Positions 11,760 through 23,600 of a DNA stretch of 64,000 nucleotides are shown piece after piece. The position numbers were made by a program, and so were the translations under genes. Source of the stretch: Opisthorchis felineus (taxonomy: Eukaryota; Platyhelminthes; Trematoda; Opisthorchiida; Opisthorchiidae); NCBI GenBank assembly GCA_004794785.1, contig SJOL01001963.1, positions 70,288 through 134,287 on the forward strand, written 5' to 3'. Position 1 is the stretch's first letter. Each line of letters begins with the position of its first letter. The notes under the pieces were generated by a model. That model was not told where the DNA came from. It was given only the letters and a program-made list of their open reading frames with translations, and made no database searches.

Positions 11760-13937
11760 ATTACAAAATTCATGTAGTTATTTGTACTACATAAAATTAT
11801 AACATAAAATTACTTTGATCATTTTTTTCTCCAGCCCAACGGGAAAACTCATTAAACGCACAAACTGCACTTGTATTCAGTGACTCAAGCAAATGGGTGA
11901 AATTCGAGGTATCTCTTTTATTTCGCTTGGTTCTAGCTTCACTTTAGGTGCGCATCTTCTTAAGTGTTCAGGAGAAAAACATGCCGTTTTAGTTGCCGAA
12001 ACAGTTCTGCCATTATAGAATAGTTCCAAAACCAGTATGATTTTGAAAGACCTACATACGTGCGAGCGGTAGCCATAGTCCCGCGCGCCTAACCAGACAT
12101 TAGGTGAACCTCATTACCATTGGGGATTCGTTGTTTTCCACAAACAGGCTTACACATCCGTACCAAGGAGTACATTTTATTTTTCTGGTTGTGACAAGTA
12201 AAAAGCTTTTTGGCTATAAAGATCGATTCCTTAACGGGTGTTTGCCTGCAGGAATTCTTCCGGCTCTGTGCTTGTTTTGGACTGGAAGGACGCTGGCCGT
12301 CATCTGACATACCCTCTTTTTGTACCGAAGCTTGACCAGTTTACTAGCAAGTAATGACTTAGTGTTAATGTGCGTTGACAGACCAGGCATATGAAAATTT
12401 AGAATCTGGGTATAAGCAGAATATTGCGCTGTTAATTTGATATGCAGTTGTAATTAGTCTCAGAGAATCTTCAGATAATGATGTAGCCACATTTGGCGAA
12501 TAATACACACGAATGTCCTCTTGAGCACACCTGTAAGAATGTACAAACCCGATAGATGTTAGCTAAAACACCAAATTTCGAATATACCAATAAGTATCAC
12601 GTACTTATATCGTTCACTTTCGTCTTTCAGTTCATCAGTTATTAGCTGAACAACTAGGCTAACAAGTTGCAAAAATGTCTACGTCTTTATACTTTTATTC
12701 CGGGTAGCTCTTGCTAGCAAAAAATACCCTGTTGCTAAAGTAAATTTCTGCCAGATCAGCGAGCACAAATTTGTGATCAGATCGCTTGTATCTGCACCCA
12801 GTGTGGGGGACAAGTAGATAGATACACATTTCACTGTACTGGTAGCACCAAACTTTCAAATTACAACTCAATAAGAAGACATGATTAAAGACAGGGTGGA
12901 GGAGTGACTTTTAAAGTCAAGGAGAGTATTGAGCTCAATTACCTTAATATTTTTATCTTTTAAACAAAAAAGCAGAAAGAGAAAACGTTTCTGAGATCGC
13001 TTATTTAGGACAGTACACATGTGGTGTTTGAGGTGACGAAAAGATTAACAATACAGGATACGTTTGGCTGGTAAATTGAAGGGAGGAAAACACAGGCGAT
13101 TGGTGAACTGTTAAATAAAATCTTATGTGTAAAACGGTCTCAAAGGACCACTGAGCTACTAGGTCGAACAGTGCATGCCACATAACCAAGATGGATCCAG
13201 AATTTGTATCTTGCAGTCGTATCGGCTGTAGACAAGTAATCCTGATTTTAATGCTGACAGCCTGCGAGGTACTCTGTAGATGGTAGGAAACCACTAACGC
13301 GACGGATATCACTAACTCCTGACCTCATCAGGCTTTTGATCCTTATGCTCAGCTAGTTGAGGGTTATGCAATGGAGGTGCTTGTGTATCAGATTAAGCAA
13401 AGTGTACGCTGTTTACCAAGAGCAACTGAACAACCAAGAAAAACCCCTAGACCAGTGAACGCAGGACCAAAATACATAGATTATGGCGAGTAATGAGCTT
13501 GGACAAAAAAATCTTACATGTGAGCTCTGATCACTAAGACTACTATGCATTTCAGAAAATCGATCCCTCTTTTCAAAGGCAGCAAACTGTGGGTTTGTTT
13601 TCATGATACTGATTCAGGAGCGAGCATAAATTCCTTGATAGCAGCAGCCACCGTAATTCCGATGCCAAACTTGTACTGTCAAAAGAATACGGTTCACGCC
13701 CCTGTTGTCAATGGCTTCACGAAACTCTTGCTGGTTCCCTTTACAAAGGAGTGCACATTTCAAAAAGTCTGATTTCTTAATTCGACGACCACCAGCAGTT
13801 CACTGTTTGAACAAGTGGTTCGCATGTACGTACGGATATGTTCGAGGTAAAACTGAAAACAACCTAATGGTTACGATATCATTGGACCTGTGCGCAGCTT
13901 AAGAGTACCCTGCTGATTTAATTTGTATGCTATTCAG
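11760..13937. other. proposed intron 2.2 kb, no other feature
   Basis: There are no repeats I could match and no domain. A 48-nt AG/GT segment at 13801-13848 is phase-compatible but has a weak acceptor and a non-TM translation, so I do not call it. Confidence 0.35.
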
Positions 13938-14030
13938 GATACTACGGTCCATTTATCTTCTAAGCACTAAAGAGCAAGGTGATATTAGTGCTGGAAATGT
14001 CACCTGCCATTTCATGATATACATTTGGCG
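13938..14030 (+). CDS. candidate exon of GPCR gene: TM2 end, ECL1, TM3 start
   Basis: The 93-nt exon (1 + 30 codons + 2) follows the acceptor ttaatttgtatgctattcag and is followed by GTGAGT. It reads ILRSIYLLS, then a hydrophilic segment, then GNVTCHFMIYIW. The Cys fits the conserved TM3 cysteine (3.25) that pairs with ECL2, followed by a hydrophobic TM3 start and preceded by an N-glycosylation sequon (NVT). From the Asp in the previous exon to this Cys is 34 residues, slightly longer than in typical class A receptors. Using the alternative donor 11 bases downstream would include an in-frame stop, so the first donor is required. Confidence 0.4.
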
Positions 14031-14039
14031 GTGAGTTGT

Positions 14040-15335
14040 TGGTGAGCTTACAAAACGACCCTAACAGGTCAATACTCCATTATAATAGCATGATTGCACT
14101 ATCTTTGGACCAAAGATGAAACTTGGCAGAAGAATACTATTAACGTAGCCTGCTACTCGTTTTTGGATCAGACCGCAGCAGTCAGTGTTACTTATAGTTG
14201 GAAAAAAATGTCGCTGAATAAGATGGAAACAAAGATTTCCGGAAAACTTGGACAATAGCTGCTAAAACTAATGAATAAACTCAGTGAATAATGGCAACAA
14301 AAAACTGGTTGGAAAACTCATAATTCCTATTTTTTGATCCCCGGCTTAACTGAAATGCATTTTTTACCATTTGCAAGTTCTACGCGTGCACGTCTGCTTC
14401 GTTGTCCTTTAGGGACAGTGCCGTGAACATTGAACAAACAAAAAATGCAAATTCTTAAGTTTAGTTTGACGTCGTCTATGGATCATTTTAATCTAGTTTG
14501 CCTACAGAATACAGTTTTTTGTTTTTTAAAACACCATGGTTACTTGTCTCTGGGTGCATAAATTACAGTGCGTGGATGAAACAGAAGAAAATGTTTCTTT
14601 TTGTCTGGCATTTATGCACGGTATCCAAAATCGTTTGCCGAACGTGCACTCACTACTGTTGTCAAATGGGACTAGAGATCAACCTTTTATTTGCAGCGCA
14701 ATCAGCATCATCTACCATGTATTAATTATGACATCACCAAAGAGATAATTGAGCACAAGGAAATAACTCGATGGAGAAGTGTTTGGTCAACCAGTTAAAC
14801 GGAGTGTTTTCAGCACGAAATGCCAAATGAATGATGTGCACTTAGTTGGCGTGCGGAACGCCGTTAAACAGAAACACGTCGGTTTTAGTCAGCTGTACAT
14901 GCAAAGATGAACCCAAAACCTACAACTGTGCAAGTTTCACTGGGTGATTGATTATAGGAGACAACCTGGACGTGGACACCTATTAAATGCAACGTATGAG
15001 ATAACAAGCTTTTAGTTAGGAAACTCACTGTATCTGAACTCAGCTTAGCAGTGGATTCACCAACAATTACTCACTTAGTACTGTTGCTGCCAAAACCAAT
15101 AAATAAGGCTATTAGTCTCAAAAATAACCATGGCCACATTTCTATTGCACAGCACCACGGGTGAACCCCTTGCTACCAAACGGAAAAGTGCCACTGGTCA
15201 GGCCATTAAAAACAAGAAATTGTTGGCCACCTTGAATCGACTGACTAAGGCATACCTAAGACATAAGGAAAAAAACGAGAGTAAGCACTGCCTGACGTGA
15301 CGAGACAAAATGAACACTTCACTGTAAAGCACGTA
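14040..15335. other. proposed intron, no other feature
   Basis: Short frames occur at 14498-14748 in two + frames but carry no motif. If the receptor is intact, about 13 TM3 residues (around 39 nt) should be encoded between 14031 and 16931. I could not find that segment. Confidence 0.35.
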
Positions 15336-15339
15336 GCTA

Positions 15340-15435
15340 GCTGCTTCCTTCGGGTGGCATGACAGCGAGGCACGGAAAGGGTGCTACAGCTGAACGATTA
15401 TTGTTATTATCTTACGTAGCTAGCCGTCGATACAA
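15340..15435 (+). repeat. SINE-like repeat, family C, copy 1
   Basis: This shares with 53395-53476 the ordered blocks TTC.GGTGGCATGACAG, GCAC...AAGGGTG.TACAGCTGAA, GATTATT and a closing cctaccgtc/gctagccgtc. Only the 3' half is recognisable here. The other copy retains a tRNA-like head. Confidence 0.55.
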
Positions 15436-15912
15436 ATACTGCCACTTAAGTTTAACTTTCTACAATCTGCGCAACTTCGGTTGGCAGTCTGTGATGTTTG
15501 TTGGCGAACAATGCACGGAAACATGGGCTGTACGGCAAAAAAATATGAGTAATGCACTGCTGACAACTGATCATTGATTGTAACTAAAGCTGCAATGCTC
15601 ACTACTCTACTTTAGCTTAACCAACTTGGTAAACCCACTGTTTTAACCTGTATGAATTGTGACATAGAAATAGCCGCATATAAATCACTGCAAATTTTAA
15701 TCCTTCTTCCCGTGCTTTTATGGCGCTGAAGTCACAAAAATATATCCATGTTTTGCTTCGTGACTAACCCCTTGATAAGCTGCCTATATAAATTGTCAAT
15801 AAAAATACATTATTACTAAGCTATGTACCGAAAAAGTAATTAGCTTTGAACAGTGTTGGCTTACCACTAGTTAAACAGGTAAACCATGAATTTGATTAAC
15901 TTGACAACTTGA

Positions 15913-15940
15913 TCAACAGTGGCGTAGCAGCCACTGTTGA
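15913..15940. repeat. perfect 11-bp inverted repeat, 6-nt loop
   Basis: TCAACAGTGGC (15913-15923) and GCCACTGTTGA (15930-15940) are exact reverse complements around GTAGCA. It lies in a proposed receptor intron and could form a short hairpin in RNA. Confidence 0.9.
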
Positions 15941-16931
15941 CGCCTTCGTGATGTGCATTATTCTACAGTTGGACTCCGTATTAACTCGAGCGTCAGATTT
16001 GCCTCCGGATTGTAGTTTATGCGTATTCATATGACAGTTTCAGATATTTTCGACCAACGGAGCTACACTACTGAGCTGTGTCATGATGTCCGCTGGTGGA
16101 AGAACACCAATTTCAGCACTTGTTCGAATCCAGTATTCATCTGTGTAAACTCTTGGCAGTGTTAATTTTCCAAGGATCAGCCGATTTACTTGCAACCAAA
16201 GGCTTCCGCTCATTCCTTTTGTGGTGGCACGTTTACGTGGTTGTCGCTTAACAAAAATAAACCAAAATATTTTGTAAACCGTTTTTCTGCCGATCCATAA
16301 CGCCTCTAACAGCTAACATTCTTAAATGTTTCTTAAGTGTAATTGTATATATCAAAGGAAATCACGGAATTGTGTAAACTGACCAGTCAAACCACTCAAA
16401 CCAGGCACTTAAGAACGTGATCCTTATTGCGAATCTTCTCCATCGAAATAGTGACTAACTATTAGAACAGATTAGTTAGTCCTTTGGAACCTTTTCTCAT
16501 GGCAAGTGTCTGTTAGAATAGGTTGCCTCAAAGAATGTCCAGATGTTTTAGTCCCTTCCGGAGCTTCCTCTGGGACCGAAAATGCGCAGTCTATAATTTT
16601 GAAGGAAAAAATGCAACTTATTTTTCAACATCGATAATTAGTGAATATTGCAAAAATTCATCTGTAACTGTTGCATTAATCAATGAATCAGTTTACAGAT
16701 GCCGATAAATTTAGGTCTGCTATATCCGAAGCTTACCAACGGTCCACTTGCTGACTAACGATGATGGGATGTTCAGAGTCTGTGTTCATTTTCTGGCCGC
16801 GAGATAGAGGTGAGTTGTGGGATACGCAAATTACATGAAAGCAGTTTTATGGTTGACGGTGGACAGGTACTGGAAACAGCGCATGTAATGTAATACATGT
16901 TTACATGCAATCCTCACTGTCACATTTCCAG

Positions 16932-16972
16932 TTGGTTACAACAAACACTGGTGTTAATCCCTTGCTATCAAC
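16932..16972 (+). CDS. candidate 41-nt exon of GPCR gene: second cytoplasmic loop
   Basis: It sits between the strong acceptor atcctcactgtcacatttccag and a perfect donor (ATCAAC followed by GTAAGT). In the frame set by its neighbours (1 + 13 codons + 1) it reads WLQQTLVLIPCYQ, and the junction with 21375 adds Arg, giving LVLIPCYQR followed by NGLTRFGAK. That fits the end of TM3 and the proline of the second cytoplasmic loop. Cys to Pro is about 13 residues shorter than usual, so one small exon is probably missing before it. A second frame is also open, so the choice depends on phase. Confidence 0.35.
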
Positions 16973-16979
16973 GTAAGTC

Positions 16980-18449
16980 AGCTAACGAAAGCTTTGGTGG
17001 TCCGCGCTAACATTTTGCACACTAACAGATGAGTTGAATGATCAGAAACTGCAGATGTAATCTCCAAAATCTTTGACTTCATACTTCAGACTCTTTCCGG
17101 TGTGTTGAGGCACGGATGGCGTGCTAGAGGCGGTGTGACCACATACTCTAAACTTCTCGAAACTAACTCAAGTCATATTTTGTCAATCATTAACTTGCAC
17201 AAATGCAACACACCACAATGTATATAAATCTAAAGATGCAGCTTGTGTCTTATCTTGAGTGACTGAAAGATTGGCGCGTCGTTACAAGCTTGCATTACAA
17301 AATTTTTTTTTGATAAATCCAATATATGCAGGAGAATAATATTATTTACTCAGCGGAAGAGGAGTATCAATGAGACGGAGCCTCAAATAGCATTGTTTTG
17401 ACACAATTCTCAAACCTCCAGAGAAAAATTCGCTCACGGTGAATAACAAAATCTTGATATCTTTTGATTGGCCATTTTTGTTTTTACTGAGGCAGGTTTA
17501 ATCCATATCGGCAAATCTCCAGTCGGCAACTTCGCTTGTACAGCGTAGGGTATTGAAAGTTCCATCAATTTAATATAACGTAGCTTGATTTAACTAACAA
17601 AAAAATAAGACTGAAACTTAAGCGGTCTTAAAAATTGCGCAACTTGTTATCTACTATTTTAAAGTCCAGCATGACGGCATCGTCACGTTTATTTCCACGA
17701 CTTTACGGAGCTGCGGGGAGCTGCACAGAAGCTTTCTGTGAATCTGTCGTTACTTGATGAAGGTTTTCTTCCAGCGTATTTCTGAGCAGTTGATGCCGTT
17801 GTATTTTAATTCGGAAACGCAACGAAGCTGTCGCTGTTTTGATGACAGTATGTTTTGTGCATGGGTTACTTTAGCTACCAGGACAACAAAATATTTCCTC
17901 GGAGTTCTGCTTGAAAATCCTTCCACTACCTCATGGTTGATTTGATCTTACCGCTAAACTTGCCACCGCAACTAAGCGCTGTACGAGAAAATTGTTTCTC
18001 GTTATTGAGTGACCAGTGTTCGGTGACAATGAACACTGGAGTATGATTGATTTAAAGGATATTTGTCTGTGCTTATACTGGGTTTTGAAGTCCATGTGAG
18101 TGATCTTCGACAAAGTGGCAGACTCAGGCCAAATAAGACTTGTGCCATGTGCATTTGTACAAAAGTGCTAACGTATAGTCCAGTCCTGTATGCTGAACGG
18201 TTTGTGAGCTTGAGCGACGGAATATCTTACTCAATGTGACTATTCAGTTCACCTGCAAGCTAACTACTCGGGTCCCAGACGATGGTTGCTCAAAAGGATG
18301 TGGCATACTCTAGCGAATACATAGTTAAATAAGACATTTTAAACCCCGTAAAGAGGGCATCTCTTCCAATGAACGTTCTCAGCTGGTGGGAATAAATTGT
18401 CATTCAAACATACACAAATAGAAAACGCATAATAGGAAAGTGTTTCTCC
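16980..18449. other. proposed intron, no other feature
   Basis: There are no domain, repeat match or exon candidates on either strand. Confidence 0.35.
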
Positions 18450-18575
18450 AGATGTAAATGATACAATGTAGTAAAAACGTACGACAAACTGAATTAAAGA
18501 TATGGGATAATAGATTGTATCTTAATGCAATATTACACTGTGACATAATATAACTTAATATAATATGGTCCAATG
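18450..18575. repeat. degenerate TA-rich short-period array
   Basis: This is a run of imperfect 5-base-period words such as TAATATAAC, ACATAATATA and GATACAATG without long non-repeat interruptions. The word set matches the second half (20845-20915) of the larger array at 20640-20915. Confidence 0.45.
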
Positions 18576-18921
18576 CAAAATTCAAAAACAAAGTGATGGT
18601 CAGAATGTAAAAATCAGTTGATTGCCACTGACTGGATCAGGTATAGGGACGCACTAATGAACATCAGCAACTACTTTATATTACGAGCTTACTGTCCCAA
18701 CTATGATTTTGTAGGAGACTTATTAAAGTGGTACTTAAGTAGTAATGAATAACCAAGCGGTAACATCCAGAGAACACCATGCTATTATGTGTTAGCTGGA
18801 CGTTAGAGTCAAGTAGGCTTGGAGTCCCAATTTACTGAAGTTCGTTTGCTTACCTGCTGCACTCGTCCCGTGACGGTGATGGCGTTCATAAAAGCGAAGC
18901 CCTATCCAAAAACCCACTTAC

Positions 18922-19036
18922 GTCCATACCTCGAGTTGGCTTGCATGTTTTAGGATTTCTCGAGCGATTAAAGCAAGCAAGTAAAATTGCGCGAAGGCAG
19001 AAGTAAAATTTTTGCATCTGTTTATTTCAAGCTCCA
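18922..19036 (-). CDS. candidate internal coding exon
   Basis: The 115-nt frame (2 + 37 codons + 2) runs from an AG after a weak tract (gcataattaactag) to a perfect donor (TGGAC followed by GTAAGT). The middle reads FAQFYLLALIAREILKHASQ, an amphipathic or hydrophobic helix preceded by ELEINRCKN. It would lie antisense inside a proposed receptor intron. No family is recognised. The weak acceptor and the background rate of open frames next to donors keep this low. Confidence 0.25.
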
Positions 19037-19039
19037 CTA

Positions 19040-20639
19040 GTTAATTATGCGCCATCGCAATGTTTGTTCATTTGTTGAAACAAAACCTAGCAAGCATGCT
19101 ACTTGCTAGTGTATAAGGAATACTTTCAAGTCAGTTGACCCTGGCTTGGAAATTCGGTGTTCGATATTTGGTCCGAAGCATCTGTTACAATCACTGCAAT
19201 GTAAAACCAATACAAATCCTTGTTCTTTATGAATCTGTTCTGCCGACAGGACAAACCAGTGGCGTTCTACTGAGAGACCCGTGGGCGATAGTCACTTAAA
19301 TCAGGTCTAATTTTGACTGATGGTGGAAAACAGCTAAGTCCCACGACAAGGAGGCTCGTATGGGTCCAATCGTACATTGAGTCACAGTGGCGTTGCGGCA
19401 TCATGCATCACCTGTGGTGTAAGAGGACGTTGGAAACCCAATTGTCTGGAAGTGACAATGTCCATGTCGCAAACGAAAAACTCCCAAAACTGAATCATGC
19501 ATTTTTGACTGTGAAAGGACACCGGCCATTGGCGTCTATGGTTTTATTTTAGATTGGTTTGATGTCTTCTTCTAAGTCTGTTTGTCAGAACTGATTTGGG
19601 CAGTCAAATGGTCAATGACTGGATGTGATGACAGTGGATAACTGCCCGTAGATTTCATCCCGCTCAGCTATAGGATGAGGGATCGTGCGTACTCCGTGAC
19701 ACACTGGGAAAGGTTCACACACTCCGCTGGACAGTCGGGGCGGATGACCATTTTCCTGGTACTCATAAGGTTCTGTTCAGTTATAAGCTATTTTACTCAA
19801 AGAATCGGACCACGCAAATCCTATTGCATTCTCTCATGGATTTTTAAACTTGTAGGATATGAGGAAAGTGATTTCACTTGATCGGCCAAGCGGACTTTGT
19901 TAAGTCAACTATGCCCATGAGAAGCAACTTCAGTTTCGTGTCCAGATACGTTCAAAAGTCTCAGGCCGCCGACCAGAACGACGATGATTGCCTGTTTCTT
20001 CTTGTGTACCTGATATCTGACGTCGTTTTCAGAAATTCAGTGTTTTATGGTTGCCCATAGTTCCTTTCGTCAATGGAATGAGCCATACACCAAATGTCGA
20101 TTTTTCTTTCCGGTGCCAGATGAGTAGACGGTAATGGGTGGGGTGTTCGACACACTTAATTGTGAAGGGTTGGCCGTTGCAAAGGATGCCTGGAGCAAGG
20201 CACCTATATCTGACTTCAATACCACCGTGCCCAATAGGGCATTTAGGGCAGCCTCAAACTACTGGCTTCTACAAGGGTTTTGTTCATGTTTGATAGTAAG
20301 CAAGCGGTCATGGTCAACTCCGGAGTCATCAGTGTGTACGATTTCAAAGACCAAACCTTTGAACCCGGAAAAGAACAGCATCACATTTCCAGTAATTACG
20401 AAGGTCATGATCATCAGCGAGGATATCTTACTGCACTCACACCTCTGCCTTAGTGGGTAGCGTGAATTTATGCTACATGACCCTATAATCCAGAGACTGG
20501 TCGTTGCTTGTTCGGCTGTACAACTGCAGTCTCCCCGGCATTGTTAAACTTTGAGAAGTGACGTTTTGGCCGCTATAACGGGAACAGTCATTGTCGCACT
20601 AAAGGGAAGTTACCACGTTTGGTGGCCGACGGTTGTTTG
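19040..20639. other. no supported feature
   Basis: Four + frames of 60-108 codons follow each other (19313-20460) but in different registers, without splice logic or recognised domains. It could be a decayed coding sequence or chance. Confidence 0.35.
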
Positions 20640-20915
20640 GAATATAATGCACTCTATTGTTACATATTATATAGTACGTTATCACGCTATACTATGACAC
20701 GCCATACTGTTCTACTCAATATTATACTGAACTAAACTATGGTGTACTATGCTATGCTATGAGGTACTATACCATGTACGCTATTCTTCAACATTATATA
20801 TTAGGATGTCGTACCATACCGTCGTATACGATAAAATGCATTCTGCGTCATAAATTATCATAATATAACGTCATGTAATGTGAGTTAATACGATGTAACA
20901 TAATACAAACTGAAA
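20640..20915. repeat. degenerate pentanucleotide array with internal orientation switch
   Basis: Up to about 20830 the sequence is a string of variants of CTATA/ACTAT on the + strand (for example actatgctatgctatgagg). From about 20845 the same words appear as their complement (ataatataacgtcatgtaatg). Both halves share a period of about five bases. Confidence 0.6.
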
Positions 20916-21293
20916 CAATGAAGGTATTCTGCGTGGAGAAGCATTGTACAATAAAATAAAAGCGAATGAAAGCATATCTAGTTGGTTCACTTTGAGATCC
21001 GTGTACTACTATGCAAGTTGGTCCATCAGAAATGCCCAATGATTCCAGGACCTACTACATCGGGTGGATAACGTGAGAGTCTATTAGTGAATATGAATAG
21101 GTGAAATGAAGCATTTTCCATCCGATCTGTTTAGCGAAACGTCTTCCGTTTAATTTTGGGCAGTGTTCATGAGAAAATGCATGTTCGATAATGGGGGAGC
21201 TTTCAACAGACTGACCGACTGATTAATTTTTTGACAGCCACAAAATCAAATATAGCATGAAAGAAATACGCATCGTCTATCATTAAAACTCAC

Positions 21294-21382
21294 CAAACAG
21301 TTGCTTCTGTTGTCTTAGTAAGTCTGCACGTTCAGGGTTTGATTTAATTTCTGCATTTTCTTTACATGTTCCAGGTAACGGA
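21294..21382 (-). CDS. candidate internal coding exon, antisense to receptor exon edge
   Basis: The 89-nt frame (1 + 29 codons + 1) lies between the pyrimidine-rich acceptor attttgccccaaatctcgtcag and the donor TTTG followed by GTGAGT. It starts PLPGTCKENAEIKSNPERAD and ends LLRQQKQLF. The charged helix-like composition looks coding. Its complement supplies the polypyrimidine tract of the + strand exon at 21375, with an 8-base overlap. Either strand's exon could be the artefact. No family is recognised. Confidence 0.3.
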
Positions 21383-21548
21383 CTGACGAGATTTGGGGCA
21401 AAATTGATTACCATCACGTTACTTGTGATGCATGTTATCACAAATATTCATTCACTGTGGTTATTCAGCGTAGTGGACGGAAAATGCCAAATCGACGTCG
21501 GGAAGCACTCCAAAATATTTGCCGTTGGATATCCGTACTTTCTTCAGG
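21375..21548 (+). CDS. exon of GPCR gene: TM4 and second extracellular loop
   Basis: The 174-nt exon (2 + 57 codons + one Gln codon ending at the splice, phase 0) follows a very strong acceptor (ctgcattttctttacatgttccag) and precedes CTTCAG/GTAAAC. It starts NGLTRFGAK, a basic loop, and continues LITITLLVMHVITNIHSLWL, a clear membrane helix. DGKC follows, where the Cys is placed to pair with the TM3 cysteine, and YPYF comes near the end. An N-x-H-x-x-W pattern in TM4 with a following Cys matches my recollection of flatworm orphan receptors of the PROF1 type. It joins 16932-16972 through a CGT Arg codon and 28178 in phase 0. Confidence 0.5.
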
Positions 21549-21599
21549 TAAACTATTTTTCTTCCGTTCATTTTATGGGCTTCCTTAGATGAATAGAAA

Positions 21600-23460
21600 C
21601 GAACCTATGAACCCAGACAGATAAACGAAGCGGCAAACCTTGTTCGTTTGCCATTTCCGATTGTATAGTACCTGATATACTGCAACGTCTGGCATAAGCT
21701 AGACAAATGCTCATGTTATCCTAGCAGAACTATTCTCTTGGGGCTGCAATTTGGATAAAAACATGAATCCAGAGGGCCGTTACTACGTCTGGTATTCAAT
21801 TGCATGAAAAAATGCTATACTGAACATTTTGAAAAACATTTGTGGTGACGGTGAAGTTTGTGAGCAAGCTGCAATAATTAGCAATCTACATCTCGCAAGT
21901 TTGCTTTATGAGACCGATTTTAAAATGCATTTCGCCTTTTTTAAAAGGGACAACGATAAAGTTCACTCATCTGTCGCTGACACATGCATCTCACGGTTGC
22001 CTTTAGAAAACGAAAATCAATTAAGTCTGCTCGATCAACCGTTACGGATTTTCATTTCCTCAACTTAACCACGTAGTATTCAAGCAGATAACAATGAAGT
22101 TTTCAGTGAACAGTGGCTAAAGAGCTGCAAGTTGGCACAAAGGTGATATCTACTCAACAGTTTTGAAAGACTGTGTTGAATTTTCAGTCTTAACACTGAA
22201 GTGACTTCTGGTTTTTCCAGAAGCGAATCATGCGTTAGGAAAACTGGCGTTTTGAGAAGCGTCTGGTGGGCATTCCTGATTGTGTGATCCGCAGCTACAA
22301 ATAGGTTATTGATATATGGGTTCAAGAGCGCTTGGGTGTCCAGTCCTGAAATGCAATCCATTGCGTGTTTTGACCTGATTGAGACGCATCGAAATAACTG
22401 AACCCATAATCATTGCACGTGCAACGGTGACTAGTGGCTGCTTGAAGGACGTTAACTTAAGCATTAGGATGAACAGATGATAGACAGCTGCTCGGTACCA
22501 ACCAAATTCCACCTCTCTCCACACTCAGAACTCAGTTTTATTAATCAATGACTAAGGAAACATCAGACATGTGGTGAAACGTCAGCTCAGGACCTATGGA
22601 TCACACAGTATTTCGAAGCAGGAGTGAGTGGTTTGCCCCTTGTTTCAAGTCAGATAATTCCATTCAATTTCGTCTTTCTATTTCAAGCACTCAGCCTGTC
22701 AAGCCTCACATTGTTATTAGATAAAAGGCTGTTGCCTGGATGTAATAAGTGGTCCATTAATCACCAAATATGTGACATTGTCCCATAATTCCGCTGGGGA
22801 ACTTTGTTTTGAAGACGTGGCGCACGTCAAAATGACAAAACATGCTGTAAGATTCATGATTTGGTCAAACGAAAAACTTGTTGAAGCTGGATCTGAAACT
22901 CCTCGCTTCTAACCATAGGGGATTTCAACCTGAAGAATGCGAGTTCCTATTGCAGTTGGAAAATCTTTCAGTTGGTCGTTTTAACCCACTGGCAGCAGTG
23001 CACCTTACATTCGCACCCACAAAGCATCATGCAAAAATATTTTAATGAGATTCGATTTAGATTAAAAAGGTGAAATTTGCTTTAGTTCTGTTATTCGTAA
23101 TGCATTAAATGCATCACGAGATATACCGGGGTAGGAACCATTCAGGTACTCTGTGCCTTGGAGTCTGAAGTCTTTCTAATATCCCTCATCAAGGTACATA
23201 AGGCTGCTCTGGTTTAGTTCATCTTCCTTGAAGTAGGAATGTAGTGAAGTTAGGGTAAGTATGAGTCTTTTATTGTTGAGTATAATTAAGATGAGTATAA
23301 TTGGTGGGCATCATTCATGCTAGCAAGGAGTACTTAAAAGTTGGATCTGTCATTTGTGTAAAAATGTTTTTTTGGCACTCGCTATTCGAAGCATAGAATA
23401 ATCGGATAACCAAAAACAATTATGAAACCTCCCCTGAGCAGCGGTTGCAAACACTACGGT
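21600..23460. other. proposed intron, no other feature
   Basis: Frames of 60-93 codons on both strands lack motifs and splice context. Confidence 0.35.
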
Positions 23461-23469
23461 ACTCGACCA

Positions 23470-23600
23470 CGATTGGAAGTCTGCTCAGACAGAAGACACT
23501 ACTCAAAATGTTGCTGAAAGCTCTTGGACAGCCCACGACGGGTTTTGCTGTCCTCGGTGCTCATTGGGTAAACCCTTTCCCGACTTTCTCTCAAGTTTCT
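23470..23600 (+). repeat. dispersed repeat family A, copy
   Basis: It follows the arm at 29541-29640: 'ACTACTCAaAAtGTTGCTGAAAgcTCTTgGACAGCCCACGACgGGTTTtGCtgTCcTcGGtGCTCAt' and then 'aGTTTCT.TTTTACTTaAAcCCAcATT'. Homology fades after about 23600. Confidence 0.65.

Noticed and set aside
13801..13848. 48-nt AG/GT segment phase-compatible with receptor exons
   Set aside because: The length would fill a TM2 gap, but the acceptor is weak and the peptide is too charged for a helix. The TM2 reading from 11592 and 13938 does not need it.
16040..16140. tRNA-like sequence with GTTCGAATCC
   Set aside because: The B-box-like string is good, but no A box at proper spacing and no cloverleaf pairing could be found, and no second copy was seen.
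16768..16799. Possible TM3 exon ending in an Asp-Arg pair before GTGAGT
   Set aside because: The frame with the phase required by 16932 contains a TAG, and the acceptor is poor.
19313..20460. String of four + frames
   Set aside because: They are in different registers without splice sites or recognised domains. They may be decayed coding sequence but there is not enough to call it.
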